Positions 11,483-18,369 of a DNA stretch of 24,405 nt are shown one piece after another; positions within the stretch are counted from its first letter, which is position 1, and the number at the start of each line of letters is the position of its first letter. The position numbers and the translations under genes were made by a program. The notes under the pieces were generated by a model. The model worked only from the letters and a program-made list of their open reading frames with translations. It had not been told where the DNA came from and searched no databases. The DNA comes from a virus: the IMG/VR virus record IMGVR_UViG_3300036785_000437, positions 1-24,405 of that record; one strand, given 5' to 3'.

Positions 11483-12547
11483 ATGCCGATCCTGGGCTCG
11501 GGCTTAATTCCCTCAGGTCCGATAGGGCTGGAGCTGGAAGCAACCGTTCGCCGCGTCTTCGCGCAAATGGTCGTTATTTTAATTTACCGACAAAATCCAT
11601 TGCTGGCGCTTCTGCTCAGAAATGCCATCCGCGCCTCGGGCGGTGTTTCACCGTACACCCAGCCGGTGCAGACTGGTCAGTATGTCACCTCTTCGTGGAT
11701 TGGGCCTGCGGGCCAGTTTAATCTTCCTACGGATGTTGCCGCCACCGTCAACGCCGAGTTCAATTTATGCGCGTTGGCGACGCCGGTATCTTCTCTGGGC
11801 TTGGAGCAACTGGTTACGCAGGACGCTATCGCAGTCGCCAGCCGACTGATGCTGAAGCTGAACGATCTGAAGAACTCGGCGCTGCATTCGCTGGCGGCAG
11901 CGTTGTTTGGTTCGAACGCCGGCAACGTCGCGCTGCAGATGTTTGGCCTTGCGGACGCTTATAGCGATGGGGTCACGGCCCTCACGCTGCCAACGACTGC
12001 AGCCGTTGACGTTTATGGTGGCCTGAGCCGAGCGACTTATCCGACTTGGGCCGGCCTCGTGGTCCCGACCGCAGGTGCGGTGCTAACCCGCGCCACCTTC
12101 ATCCCGATCCTGCTCAACGCCGCCAAGCATGCCGGTGGCGAGGCGCTCGATTTCGTGGTCATGTCGATCGAGGACTGGACCACCTTGATGACCGACTTCA
12201 TGTCGGTCGAGCGCTACAACAACGACCCGGCCTCGCGCTGGGGCAAGGACGATCCGGTCAACTCAGGCTTCCGTGGCCTGCTGCTCGGCGACACGCCGAT
12301 CTTCTTCGACCTCAATTGCCCGAAAGGAACGGCCTTCGGATTTAACAGCAAGTACATCACGCTGGTGATCCACGAGGACGCCAACTTCGCCTGGACCGGC
12401 TGGTACTCGACCATCCCACAAGGCCAGATCGCGAGCGTCGGATTGTCACTGACTGCGCTTAATCTGGTCTGCAGCAAGCCCTCAACCGGCGTCATCGTCA
12501 ACGGCATCACAGGAGGTGCAACATTTGGACCCGCTCCGCCTCCATAA
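11483..12547 (+). CDS. Major capsid protein
   Basis: This 354-residue protein probably forms the head shell. Evidence: its place after the scaffold-like gene and downstream of portal; its size; and a sequence rich in small and hydrophobic residues with alternating strands and helices (QPVQTGQYVTSSWIG; QDAIAVASRLMLKLND; ATFIPILLNAAKHAGGEALD; ALDFVVMSIEDWTTLM; NFAWTGWYSTIPQGQ). This resembles capsid proteins of other podovirus-like phages, though the HK97-fold landmarks cannot be verified by eye. AGGAGG near the 3' end (12511-12516) and an overlapping frame begin a Pro-rich product before the stop. A frameshifted, extended capsid form is an alternative explanation. Confidence 0.75.
   Translation: MPILGSGLIPSGPIGLELEATVRRVFAQMVVILIYRQNPLLALLLRNAIRASGGVSPYTQPVQTGQYVTSSWIGPAGQFNLPTDVAATVNAEFNLCALATPVSSLGLEQLVTQDAIAVASRLMLKLNDLKNSALHSLAAALFGSNAGNVALQMFGLADAYSDGVTALTLPTTAAVDVYGGLSRATYPTWAGLVVPTAGAVLTRATFIPILLNAAKHAGGEALDFVVMSIEDWTTLMTDFMSVERYNNDPASRWGKDDPVNSGFRGLLLGDTPIFFDLNCPKGTAFGFNSKYITLVIHEDANFAWTGWYSTIPQGQIASVGLSLTALNLVCSKPSTGVIVNGITGGATFGPAPPP
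12511..12516 (+). promoter_or_regulatory. Ribosome site for a second possible ATT start
   Basis: AGGAGG inside the end of the capsid gene is followed after six bases by ATT (12523) in the frame of the Pro-rich gene. The spacing is identical to that before the terminase ATT. A TTG at 12525 in a third frame would give only MDPLRLHKTAV and then stop. Confidence 0.5.
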
Positions 12548-12945
12548 GACCGCCGTCTGAAGTCGTCACCGGCGTCCTACCACCGTGCCCGCCGCCGCCG
12601 ATCGCGCGGCCGGCGAAGCGGCCGCGCTATGTCATTCCGGGCTCGCACTGGAATGATCCGGCTTACTGGCAAATGCCGCGGACGCCGACCTTCTTCGATA
12701 GCGGCTTCCCGACGCCACGCACGCCCTGGCCGTTCGAGAGCGAGACCCGCGCGCCGGGCACCGGGTTGATCATGGGGCCGTCGCCGGCACCGCCGCCGCC
12801 GTGCCCGCCACCGCCGTGCCCACCGCCGTCGTGGTCGCCACCGTCGTGGCTACCGTGCCCGCCGCCGCCGTGCCCGCCATCGTTCGGACCGTGGTCGGCC
12901 CAACGTCAGCTACCGTTCCCCACCCGCATGCGGCGAGGACGGTAA
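12523..12945 (+). CDS. Pro/Cys-rich protein, possible ATT start
   Basis: The frame is open from inside the capsid gene to TAA 12943-12945. There is no ATG, GTG or TTG in frame before ATG 12673, yet the region before it encodes a protein-like segment (RPRYVIPGSHWNDPAYWQ). ATT at 12523, six bases after AGGAGG, gives 140 residues. The C-terminal half is tandem Pro/Cys and Pro/Ser/Trp repeats (PPPPCPPPPCPPPSWSPPSW). It overlaps the capsid gene by 25 bases in the -1 frame, so a -1 frameshift extension of the capsid protein is the main alternative. Its stop overlaps the ATG of the IPT/TIG gene. Role unknown; a head-surface or linker protein is suggested by position. Confidence 0.5.
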   Translation: MWTRSASIRPPSEVVTGVLPPCPPPPIARPAKRPRYVIPGSHWNDPAYWQMPRTPTFFDSGFPTPRTPWPFESETRAPGTGLIMGPSPAPPPPCPPPPCPPPSWSPPSWLPCPPPPCPPSFGPWSAQRQLPFPTRMRRGR

Positions 12946-13832
12946 TGGCCGAGCCAGAACTCCTAGCAGCGCCTGTCGTCAGCAGCGTCGCTCCAAAAAC
13001 GGGTCCACCAGAGACCGCCACCGCTGTCACCATCACCGGCACGGGGTTCACGGGTGCGACTTCGATCACCTTTGGCGGTGAAACCGCAACCACGGTCGTC
13101 ATCGTCAGCGACACCTCGATCACCTGCCACACGCCGGCCAATATCGGCTTTGCTACGGTCGATGTGACCGTCGTCACGCCGGGCGGCAGCAACACGCTGT
13201 CCAGTGGGTTCACTTTCCAGACTGCAACCTCACCAATTTTTCCAGCGTTCACGCCGATCTATCCGCCGCCCGCTGTTGGCGTCGGCGGCGGAGCTGCGCC
13301 CACCTTCCCCCCGCCGACCCCGCCGCCCATCGGGCAGGTCCCTGTTGGCCCGCTGGTCGGTCCGGCCATAGCGCCCGCCGCAGTGCCTCCCTCTGTGGCG
13401 GGCGTCGTGCAGCCGCAATACAAGACCGGCAGCGCGACGACGCCGGCCGGTTACTTCCCGTCCTTCACCGCGACGACCGCATACGCCGGCTTCCCGAACA
13501 ATCCACCGACTGGCGTGCCAATCGTGTTCTCCAACATTTCCACCAACCCATCGCGCAGCGGCGGTGTCTGGACCGTGGTGCCCCCGCCATCGACGGCGAC
13601 CATCGCGCAGATTACACTCAATGGCGCATCAAACTTGACGCCGCATCTCTTTGAGGTTGAGCACGATGTTGGCTCAGTACGTCTCGGACACGAGGAACCT
13701 GCTGAACGATCAGCAGGGGCAGTTTTTCCCGGAGACGACGCTCCATACCTACATCAACCGCAGCCGACGAAGAGTAGCCGCCGCAAGCGGCTGTCTGAGG
13801 GTGGTCCCACCGGGCATTCTGACAATTCCTAA
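12945..13832 (+). CDS. IPT/TIG (Ig-like) domain protein
   Basis: A 295-residue protein starting at ATG 12945 (TAATG). Residues about 10-92 form one IPT/TIG Ig-like domain: PVVSSVAPKTGPP, AVTITGTGFTGATSITFGG, TSITCHTPA and VTVVTPGGSN. A long Pro/Gly/Ala-rich stretch follows (PTFPPPTPPPIGQVPVGP). Ig-like domains next to capsid genes often decorate heads or bind carbohydrate on cell surfaces. The last 55 residues overlap the connector gene in another frame and lose protein-like character, so the original stop may have been near 13650. A decoration or adhesin role is inferred from domain and position. Confidence 0.7.
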   Translation: MAEPELLAAPVVSSVAPKTGPPETATAVTITGTGFTGATSITFGGETATTVVIVSDTSITCHTPANIGFATVDVTVVTPGGSNTLSSGFTFQTATSPIFPAFTPIYPPPAVGVGGGAAPTFPPPTPPPIGQVPVGPLVGPAIAPAAVPPSVAGVVQPQYKTGSATTPAGYFPSFTATTAYAGFPNNPPTGVPIVFSNISTNPSRSGGVWTVVPPPSTATIAQITLNGASNLTPHLFEVEHDVGSVRLGHEEPAERSAGAVFPGDDAPYLHQPQPTKSSRRKRLSEGGPTGHSDNS

Positions 13833-14400
13833 TCAGGAAATTTATCCGTTCAGTGCCTGGAACGCGCTGGTGCAGCAAACTCTGCCCGGCGTGCAGTCCA
13901 TCCTCGCCTGCCGCTCGCTCGCCGTCGCCATCGGCGGCAAATGGCAACAGCAAGACAACGGCCAGTGGATCATTGCCGGCGGCGCGTGGAAGCCGCTGTG
14001 GCGGCGCATCGTCTGGACCGATTTCCAGGCGCGCTTCCGCATCTATGGCAGAACCTTCCTGGGCGTGCTTTCCGAGCCGGGCTGGTACTCGCAGTTCGGC
14101 GAGGGCGCGCTGGCGTCGCTCTATCTCGCGCCGATCCCCACGTCGACAATGCCGATGGAGCTTGATCTGTCGTGCGTGCCGTCGCCGCTACTCACCGACA
14201 ACGATCCCGATCCAATCCCCTACCCTTGGACCGACGCGGTGAGTTATTGGGCTGGAGTTTTATGCCTAATGCAGCAGCAGCGCGGCCAGGATGCCTCGGC
14301 GCTGGCGCAGGTGTTCAACGCCGAGATGCCGTTCGCCGCCTCGGTGGTCTGCCCGCAGATGATCCAGACCGCCTACGGCGCGGCGATGCGTAGCGCGTGA
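13666..14400 (+). CDS. Head-tail connector/adaptor-like protein
   Basis: A 244-residue protein. The start MLAQYVSDTRNLLNDQQGQF followed by LHTYINRSRRRVAAASGC is the helical pattern common to neck/adaptor proteins placed after the capsid gene in podoviruses. The C-terminal part is strand- and Trp-rich (KPLWRRIVWTDFQARFRIYG, YPWTDAVSYWAGVLCLMQQQ). ATG 13666 is preferred over an upstream TTG at 13651. The name is based on order and style, not on a signature motif. It overlaps the end of the IPT/TIG frame by 167 bases and stops four bases before the next gene. Confidence 0.55.
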   Translation: MLAQYVSDTRNLLNDQQGQFFPETTLHTYINRSRRRVAAASGCLRVVPPGILTIPNQEIYPFSAWNALVQQTLPGVQSILACRSLAVAIGGKWQQQDNGQWIIAGGAWKPLWRRIVWTDFQARFRIYGRTFLGVLSEPGWYSQFGEGALASLYLAPIPTSTMPMELDLSCVPSPLLTDNDPDPIPYPWTDAVSYWAGVLCLMQQQRGQDASALAQVFNAEMPFAASVVCPQMIQTAYGAAMRSA

Positions 14401-14404
14401 GCCA

Positions 14405-16018
14405 ATGCCGATCCAGAGCGCCAACCCGTTCGAGCTGTTCACACTCGATCAGTGGAAGGGGCTCAACCAGCAGGGCCGTCGCGGCTCGATCGACGATCAA
14501 GAGGAATGGTGGGACGAGAACCTGTTCGCCATCGGTCCCGGCAATCTGCGCTCATGCTGGGGTCATGGCCCGGCGATCTACACCGCCCCTGCAGGAGCGT
14601 CCATTCTAAGAATTTTCTTTGGCTTCATCGGCAACGAGACAGGAGAGTTCAATGTCCCGCCTCCCGGTCGCCTCGGCTGGATGTTCCTCAGTGACGGCAA
14701 TGTCGACCAAGTCGATCTCGACACCCGCACGGTCACTCGCGTTGGCGTTGCCTGGGAGCCCATCACCCCGCAGTATTGGGCCAGCGCAGTGGTGTGGCGG
14801 CCTCAATTCTTCGGTAACACTGCCGGGCAGCAAGGCGGCGTCCTGCTTGGAAGCCCCAAAGGGCTCTACGCCTGGGATGGCACGCTACTCTCCGCCCCTG
14901 GCGATCCGGCACCGGATTGGCTGACCGAAGCGCTGGAAACGCCGTCGCCGCCGGTTAGCTACACGATGCCGGAAGGATTGCCCGGCATCTACTGCATGGA
15001 GGTCTATCAGAGCAGGCTATGGGTCGCCGGCAAGGACGTCATCTCTTTTTCTGCTCCCTCAAATGGCGCAGATTTCTCCACCACCGACGGCGGCGGCTCG
15101 TTCGGCTACTTCGGCAACAAGCTGACCTACAGCTTCAACGATCTGGCCGCCTCGGCCGGTTATTTGTACTGCTTTGGCGACAGCTCGATCGACTTGATCG
15201 CCAACGTGCAGCTCTCCGGCCAGGGCACGCCGCAAAACCCGTTCACCACCAACTTCAACTACGAGAACATCGATCCCCAGGTCGGGCAGCGCTTCCCGCG
15301 GCCGGTGGGCCGCCTCGGCCGCTACTTTCAGACCTTCAACGGTGCCGGCATCTTCGAGTGCCGCGGTGGCGAAGCCGGCGAGATCGGCAATCGCGTCACC
15401 AACATCCTCAACACGCTCGACACCTCGACATTCTTGCCGACCATGTGCCCGGCGACGATGTTCGGCTTCAAAGTTTTGCTTTGTAACGGAAAATTCACTG
15501 ACCCGTTCGGCGTGTCACGCAGCTTGTTGTTGATGTACCACCCCGGCCAGCAGCCGTTCTGGTCAGTTGCTAGTCAAAATTTAAATTTGACCAACATCAG
15601 TGCCTACGAGCAGGACAGCGTCATCACGCCATACGGCACGGACGGCACTGCGCTCTATCAGTTGTTCGCGCAGCCCGACCCCAACCTGATCAAGCGGCTG
15701 GCGACCAAGTTCTTTCGCGGCAGCGGGCAGAAGCAATTGATCATCAAGAATTGGAAACGGCTGTTCCTGGAATTTTACGACAATTTCGGCGGCGGGGTGT
15801 CGCTCACCGGCAAGCTGATCACGGCCGGCGGCGGCGTGCCGGGCGGCAGCCAGGACATCGGCTTCGAGCTAAGCGCCGGACAACACTTTGCTTTCGAGCC
15901 GCAGCAGACCTCGGGCGGCGGCATCGCCGGGTCCATCGAGCTGCAAAGCTTCTCACCAGATTTCACTTTGGAGAGGCTTCATGTAGGATCAGAGGACCGA
16001 ACGTTGTTCGGCGCTTAA
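14405..16018 (+). CDS. Tail hub/nozzle-like structural protein
   Basis: A 537-residue, strand-rich protein with many Gly, aromatic and Asn/Asp turns (FELFTLDQWKGLNQQGRRGS, GYFGNKLTYSFNDLAASAG, GIYCMEVYQSRLWVAGKD), suggesting repeated beta blades. In podoviruses the protein after the adaptor is the tail hub or DNA-stabilising nozzle (P22 gp10 or T7 gp12 type), and size and order fit. No enzymatic motif is seen. This identification is an inference from synteny and fold impression. Codon use is GC-rich and even. It is followed by a short gap with GAGGAGAAGAGCAG, the ribosome site for the first of the basic micro-genes. Confidence 0.6.
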   Translation: MPIQSANPFELFTLDQWKGLNQQGRRGSIDDQEEWWDENLFAIGPGNLRSCWGHGPAIYTAPAGASILRIFFGFIGNETGEFNVPPPGRLGWMFLSDGNVDQVDLDTRTVTRVGVAWEPITPQYWASAVVWRPQFFGNTAGQQGGVLLGSPKGLYAWDGTLLSAPGDPAPDWLTEALETPSPPVSYTMPEGLPGIYCMEVYQSRLWVAGKDVISFSAPSNGADFSTTDGGGSFGYFGNKLTYSFNDLAASAGYLYCFGDSSIDLIANVQLSGQGTPQNPFTTNFNYENIDPQVGQRFPRPVGRLGRYFQTFNGAGIFECRGGEAGEIGNRVTNILNTLDTSTFLPTMCPATMFGFKVLLCNGKFTDPFGVSRSLLLMYHPGQQPFWSVASQNLNLTNISAYEQDSVITPYGTDGTALYQLFAQPDPNLIKRLATKFFRGSGQKQLIIKNWKRLFLEFYDNFGGGVSLTGKLITAGGGVPGGSQDIGFELSAGQHFAFEPQQTSGGGIAGSIELQSFSPDFTLERLHVGSEDRTLFGA

Positions 16019-16049
16019 CCCGCACACACTCGAAAGAGGAGAAGAGCAG

Positions 16050-16118
16050 ATGGGTAACCTTGAAACCGCAGTTCGTGAGCGTCGTGGCAAGCGCCGTGGC
16101 CGCAAAGGCCGCCGGTAA
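16050..16118 (+). CDS. Arg-rich micro-protein A (22 residues)
   Basis: A strong ribosome site (AGAGGAGAAGAGCAG) precedes the ATG. The peptide starts MGNLETAVRERRGKRR; 10 of 22 residues are Arg or Lys. It is the first of six consecutive basic mini-genes. The composition resembles protamine-like or RNA-binding arginine-rich peptides. No family assignment is possible at this size. Confidence 0.55.
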   Translation: MGNLETAVRERRGKRRGRKGRR

Positions 16119-16123
16119 GCCCG

Positions 16124-16168
16124 ATGGCGCGTAGAGGGCGCAAATCTCGCAGAGGCGGGAGGTACTGA
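16124..16168 (+). CDS. Arg-rich micro-protein B (14 residues)
   Basis: The frame reads MARRGRKSRRGGRY; 7 of 14 residues are basic. It starts five bases after the stop of A and its TGA overlaps the next ATG (TGATG at 16166-16170). Its own codons provide the GGGAGG ribosome site for gene C. It could be a real peptide or just a coupling frame. Confidence 0.4.
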   Translation: MARRGRKSRRGGRY

Positions 16169-16248
16169 TGGCACGCGGTAAGCGTCTCAAGCAGACCCGC
16201 CGCGCCCGGCGCATCAGAGCCCGCAAGGCGAGGAGGCATGGCCGCTGA
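16168..16248 (+). CDS. Arg-rich micro-protein C (26 residues)
   Basis: The ATG overlaps the stop of B and follows GGGAGGTAC. It begins MARGKRLKQTRRARRIRA; 14 of 26 residues are Arg or Lys, so it would be almost fully positively charged and probably helical on binding nucleic acid. Its start region is 18/22 identical to that of gene E, suggesting duplication. It overlaps gene D by 11 bases. Confidence 0.55.
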   Translation: MARGKRLKQTRRARRIRARKARRHGR

Positions 16249-16396
16249 CATTTCCAAGATGTTGGGCCGGCAGCTCAAGAACAAACGCTTCTTGAACTAT
16301 CGCACCCCGAATGTTCAGCCACGCCTTAACTCTTCGCTCAAACAGGGCGTCACTCGTCGGGTCAGCCCGCGAATGCGCCCGATTAGGAGGCTCTGA
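16238..16396 (+). CDS. Basic mini-protein D (52 residues)
   Basis: It starts MAADISKMLGRQLKNKRFLN after GAGGAGG, overlapping C by 11 bases. It has 14 basic residues of 52, fewer than its neighbours, with a helical N-terminal half and a basic tail (RRVSPRMRPIRRL). The final codons supply AGGAGG for gene E, and the stop overlaps the next ATG. It is the most protein-like member of the array. Confidence 0.6.
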   Translation: MAADISKMLGRQLKNKRFLNYRTPNVQPRLNSSLKQGVTRRVSPRMRPIRRL

Positions 16397-16536
16397 TGGC
16401 ACGAGGCGTCAACCTTGGGCCACGCAGCCGCGTTGATCCAGCCGGCAAGCTCGGCCGGCTGCATCGGCCGTCCACACGCATTCGTCGGCATCGCGGCCAT
16501 CGACAAGGCCGTGCTGGCCGGCGCGGCCGCATGTGA
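16396..16536 (+). CDS. Basic mini-protein E (46 residues)
   Basis: The ATG overlaps the stop of D (TGATG) and follows AGGAGGCTC. It starts MARGVNLGPRSRVDPAGKLG and ends HRQGRAGRRGRM; 15 of 46 residues are basic, with Gly and His. It is probably disordered until bound to a polyanion. Its start region repeats that of gene C. No family is recognised. Confidence 0.55.
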   Translation: MARGVNLGPRSRVDPAGKLGRLHRPSTRIRRHRGHRQGRAGRRGRM

Positions 16537-16543
16537 GGCTGTG

Positions 16544-16714
16544 ATGGCTCGTCAAGACAAAGCGCCGGGCCGCACTGGCCCGGTTCGCCGCATGCCTTGG
16601 TCGAACGGTGCCTATCCGGGCGATTGTCGGCCAACGCGCGGCAATCACTTGCACAGAACGCCGCGACCCGGTGGACGCACCGGGCCGGACCATCGGCGAG
16701 GGCGGCGGCGGTGA
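16544..16714 (+). CDS. Basic mini-protein F (56 residues)
   Basis: It begins MARQDKAPGRTGPVRRMPWS; 15 of 56 residues are basic, and it ends with HRRGRRR. It is Pro/Gly/Arg-rich with a single Cys. It starts seven bases after the stop of E, and its TGA overlaps the GTG of the VRR-NUC gene. The shared MAR N-terminus with B, C and E suggests descent from one ancestor. Confidence 0.55.
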   Translation: MARQDKAPGRTGPVRRMPWSNGAYPGDCRPTRGNHLHRTPRPGGRTGPDHRRGRRR

Positions 16715-17178
16715 AGAGATCCGCCGCTAGGCCGTTCAATCTGCCGCACTCCCCGAAGGAGAGCGAGCTGCACGTGTCCGTGGCTGAGCTGCTCGACTGG
16801 ATACTGCTACCTCCAGCGATGTTCACCACGTTCCCGGCCGGTTGGGGCAAGCTCACCAAAGCAACCGCCGGCCGGCTCCATGCCAGCGGCCTGAAGAAGG
16901 GCATGCCGGACATTCTGGTGTTTGATGCCCGCCAACGGATGGACGTCACCAAAGTCGTCGGCATCGAGCTGAAGGTCGGCGCTAACGCCGTCAGCTCGGC
17001 GCAGCGCACCATGTTCGCCAAATTGCAAGCGGTCGGCATCACGGTCTATGTTTGCCGCAACATCGACGATGTCATTCGCGCGCTCGACGAAGAACTCATT
17101 CCGCATCGCCACATCAACAGCCAGACAATACCATCACTGCCGATAGGAGCCGAGAATGTCACGGGAGAACCAATCTGA
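16711..17178 (+). CDS. VRR-NUC domain nuclease
   Basis: A 155-residue protein of the VRR-NUC (PD-(D/E)XK) family. From the GTG start: ESELHVSVAELLDW (17-30); GLKKGMPDILVFD with Asp67; GIELKVG with Glu86 and Lys88; and SAQRTMF with Gln98. These match the G-x-P-D...E-x-K...Q active-site pattern of the family. The C-terminal VYVCRNIDDVIRALDE fits the last strand and helix. Stand-alone phage VRR-NUC proteins are thought to cut or resolve branched DNA, possibly aiding packaging. GTG 16711 overlaps the stop of gene F. It overlaps the next gene by 23 bases. Its place in the late region suggests a packaging or ejection role, which is an inference. Confidence 0.85.
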   Translation: MKRSAARPFNLPHSPKESELHVSVAELLDWILLPPAMFTTFPAGWGKLTKATAGRLHASGLKKGMPDILVFDARQRMDVTKVVGIELKVGANAVSSAQRTMFAKLQAVGITVYVCRNIDDVIRALDEELIPHRHINSQTIPSLPIGAENVTGEPI

Positions 17179-17470
17179 ATGGCCCAGACAGAAACCTTCG
17201 GACGGAACAGATCGGACCAGCCCAACGGGCTGCTTTCAGACCTCGGACGGAGTTCTGAGGTCAGATCGCTCACTAGACGGTCCTTTGCGGCTGGGGACGG
17301 AGCCGAGGATCGGCCCAAGGGGCGCATTGCGGGGCGGCAACGCCTCCGACTTCGGCATGGATCGCGTAAGCCCAAGAGGGTTTGATCCGCTCGGCACCTC
17401 CGACACCCGCGCTCCGACGCAGGAAGCCAGCACGCTGATCTCCAAGGAAGTGCGCCGCTACAAACGGTGA
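17156..17470 (+). CDS. Unknown protein with two competing frames
   Basis: ATG 17156 has the ribosome site TAGGAGCCGAGA and gives 104 residues ending APTQEASTLISKEVRRYKR, which looks genuine. A second frame, ATG 17179 to 17385 directly after the VRR-NUC stop, looks better in the first half (MAQTETFGRNRSDQPNG, basic). The real gene may use the second frame first and then shift by +1 near the GGGG around 17330, or the two may overlap. No family is recognised. Strong local hairpins (17219-17233, and GACCTC/GAGGTC nearby) lie in the first half. Confidence 0.5.
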   Translation: MSRENQSEWPRQKPSDGTDRTSPTGCFQTSDGVLRSDRSLDGPLRLGTEPRIGPRGALRGGNASDFGMDRVSPRGFDPLGTSDTRAPTQEASTLISKEVRRYKR

Positions 17471-17621
17471 GCAACGAGTAAAGCACTTGCGGGGAGGCGC
17501 TGTCTCCGCGTTACGTCGCGGGAGGGCGTGCTGAAGCGCAGCACGGCTTTATCCCCTTACCCAGGGCTGCGACCCTCCATCCTCTGGGGTTCGGACGGTC
17601 CGCAAGCGCCTTACTCGTCGC
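17471..17621 (+). ncRNA. About 150-nt structured RNA of unknown type
   Basis: No coding frame fits this gap. 17474-17492 pairs with 17600-17618 at 17 of 19 positions, with two A/C mismatches; the stem continues outward with GC at 17471-17472 and 17620-17621. Inside are GGAG/CTCC (17493-17496/17504-17507), a 7-bp hairpin CGTGCTG/CAGCACG (17527-17545), and GGAGGG/CCCTCC (17521-17526/17573-17578). This is a closed multibranch RNA. It ends about ten bases before ATG 17632, so it may be a 5' leader or an independent RNA. No known family was recognised. Confidence 0.55.
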
Positions 17622-17631
17622 AGAGATCATA

Positions 17632-18369
17632 ATGCCGCTCGCGGTCCTGCTCAACCCCGATGATCCAATCTACGCCTTCGAGCACATGATGCAGACCCGG
17701 CAATATTTTGCCGTCATGGAACAGTTGTTCAATTTTTCTATTTTACCGTATCTGCTCGATCCGAGCACCGACACTGCCGCACCCGCCGGACCGTGGAACT
17801 TGCGGCATCAACAATCGCACACCGACTTCAACGCCGACCTGCCGTCGAACTACGCCGATGGCTACACCACGGCGGTGATCACGCCCGCGCCCGCCACTGG
17901 CACCGGCACCTCGACCGGAACCACCAGCTTGGCGATGGTGGGCGTGGCCGGCACCATCATGATTGGCGCGACCGTTGCGGGCGCAGGCGTGCCCGGTGGC
18001 GTCACCATCATCGCGCAGCAGAGCGGTCCGGCAGGCGGCAGCGGCACCTACACCACCAGCGCGGCAACGACGCTGTCCGGGGTGGCGCTGACCATCACCC
18101 ACCCGCCCTACACCCAGGCCACCGCCATCGACGGCGGGACCTTCGGTATTCCGCAGGCGCAGATTTTGCTAGAAGGGAACGGGGGCAGCCCGGAGAACCG
18201 ATCATGGTGGACGTTCGTCAACCACCAGCAACATTTCACAGCGAACCAAGCAGTGTTGCCCTTGCCAACGACGGCACCTATCACCGCAGGGACCCCGCCG
18301 GGAGTGGAAACGGTCTCGAACCCGTGGTGGTGGGTGAGCCGAGCGCCGGTGGTGTTCCCGTTCTGGTAG
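17632..18369 (+). CDS. Fibre/decoration-like virion protein
   Basis: A 245-residue protein. The middle (about residues 87-160) has the repetitive small-residue pattern AMVGVAGTIMIGATVAGAGV, then GGSGTYTTSAATTLSGVALT, seen in phage tail-fibre and decoration proteins. The N-terminus is helical (AFEHMMQTRQYFAVMEQL) and the C-terminus Trp-rich (NPWWWVSRAPVV). No ribosome site is visible; the start lies just after the structured RNA, so translation may depend on it. Its 3' part overlaps the GNAT-like gene by 166 bases in another frame. A host-recognition role is only a suggestion. Confidence 0.6.
   Translation: MPLAVLLNPDDPIYAFEHMMQTRQYFAVMEQLFNFSILPYLLDPSTDTAAPAGPWNLRHQQSHTDFNADLPSNYADGYTTAVITPAPATGTGTSTGTTSLAMVGVAGTIMIGATVAGAGVPGGVTIIAQQSGPAGGSGTYTTSAATTLSGVALTITHPPYTQATAIDGGTFGIPQAQILLEGNGGSPENRSWWTFVNHQQHFTANQAVLPLPTTAPITAGTPPGVETVSNPWWWVSRAPVVFPFW

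Noticed and set aside
12525-12560. TTG-started peptide MDPLRLHKTAV as the real product after AGGAGG
   Set aside because: Possible, but very short and leaves the clearly coding Pro-rich frame without a start.
12801-12944. N-terminal extension of the IPT/TIG protein
   Set aside because: Ala/Val/Thr-rich reading is the shadow of the Pro/Cys repeats; ATG 12945 with TAATG overlap is a better start.
17471-17621. phi29-type packaging RNA
   Set aside because: Size and structure class are suggestive, but it is not near a visible genome end and the recognised phi29 loops were not identified.
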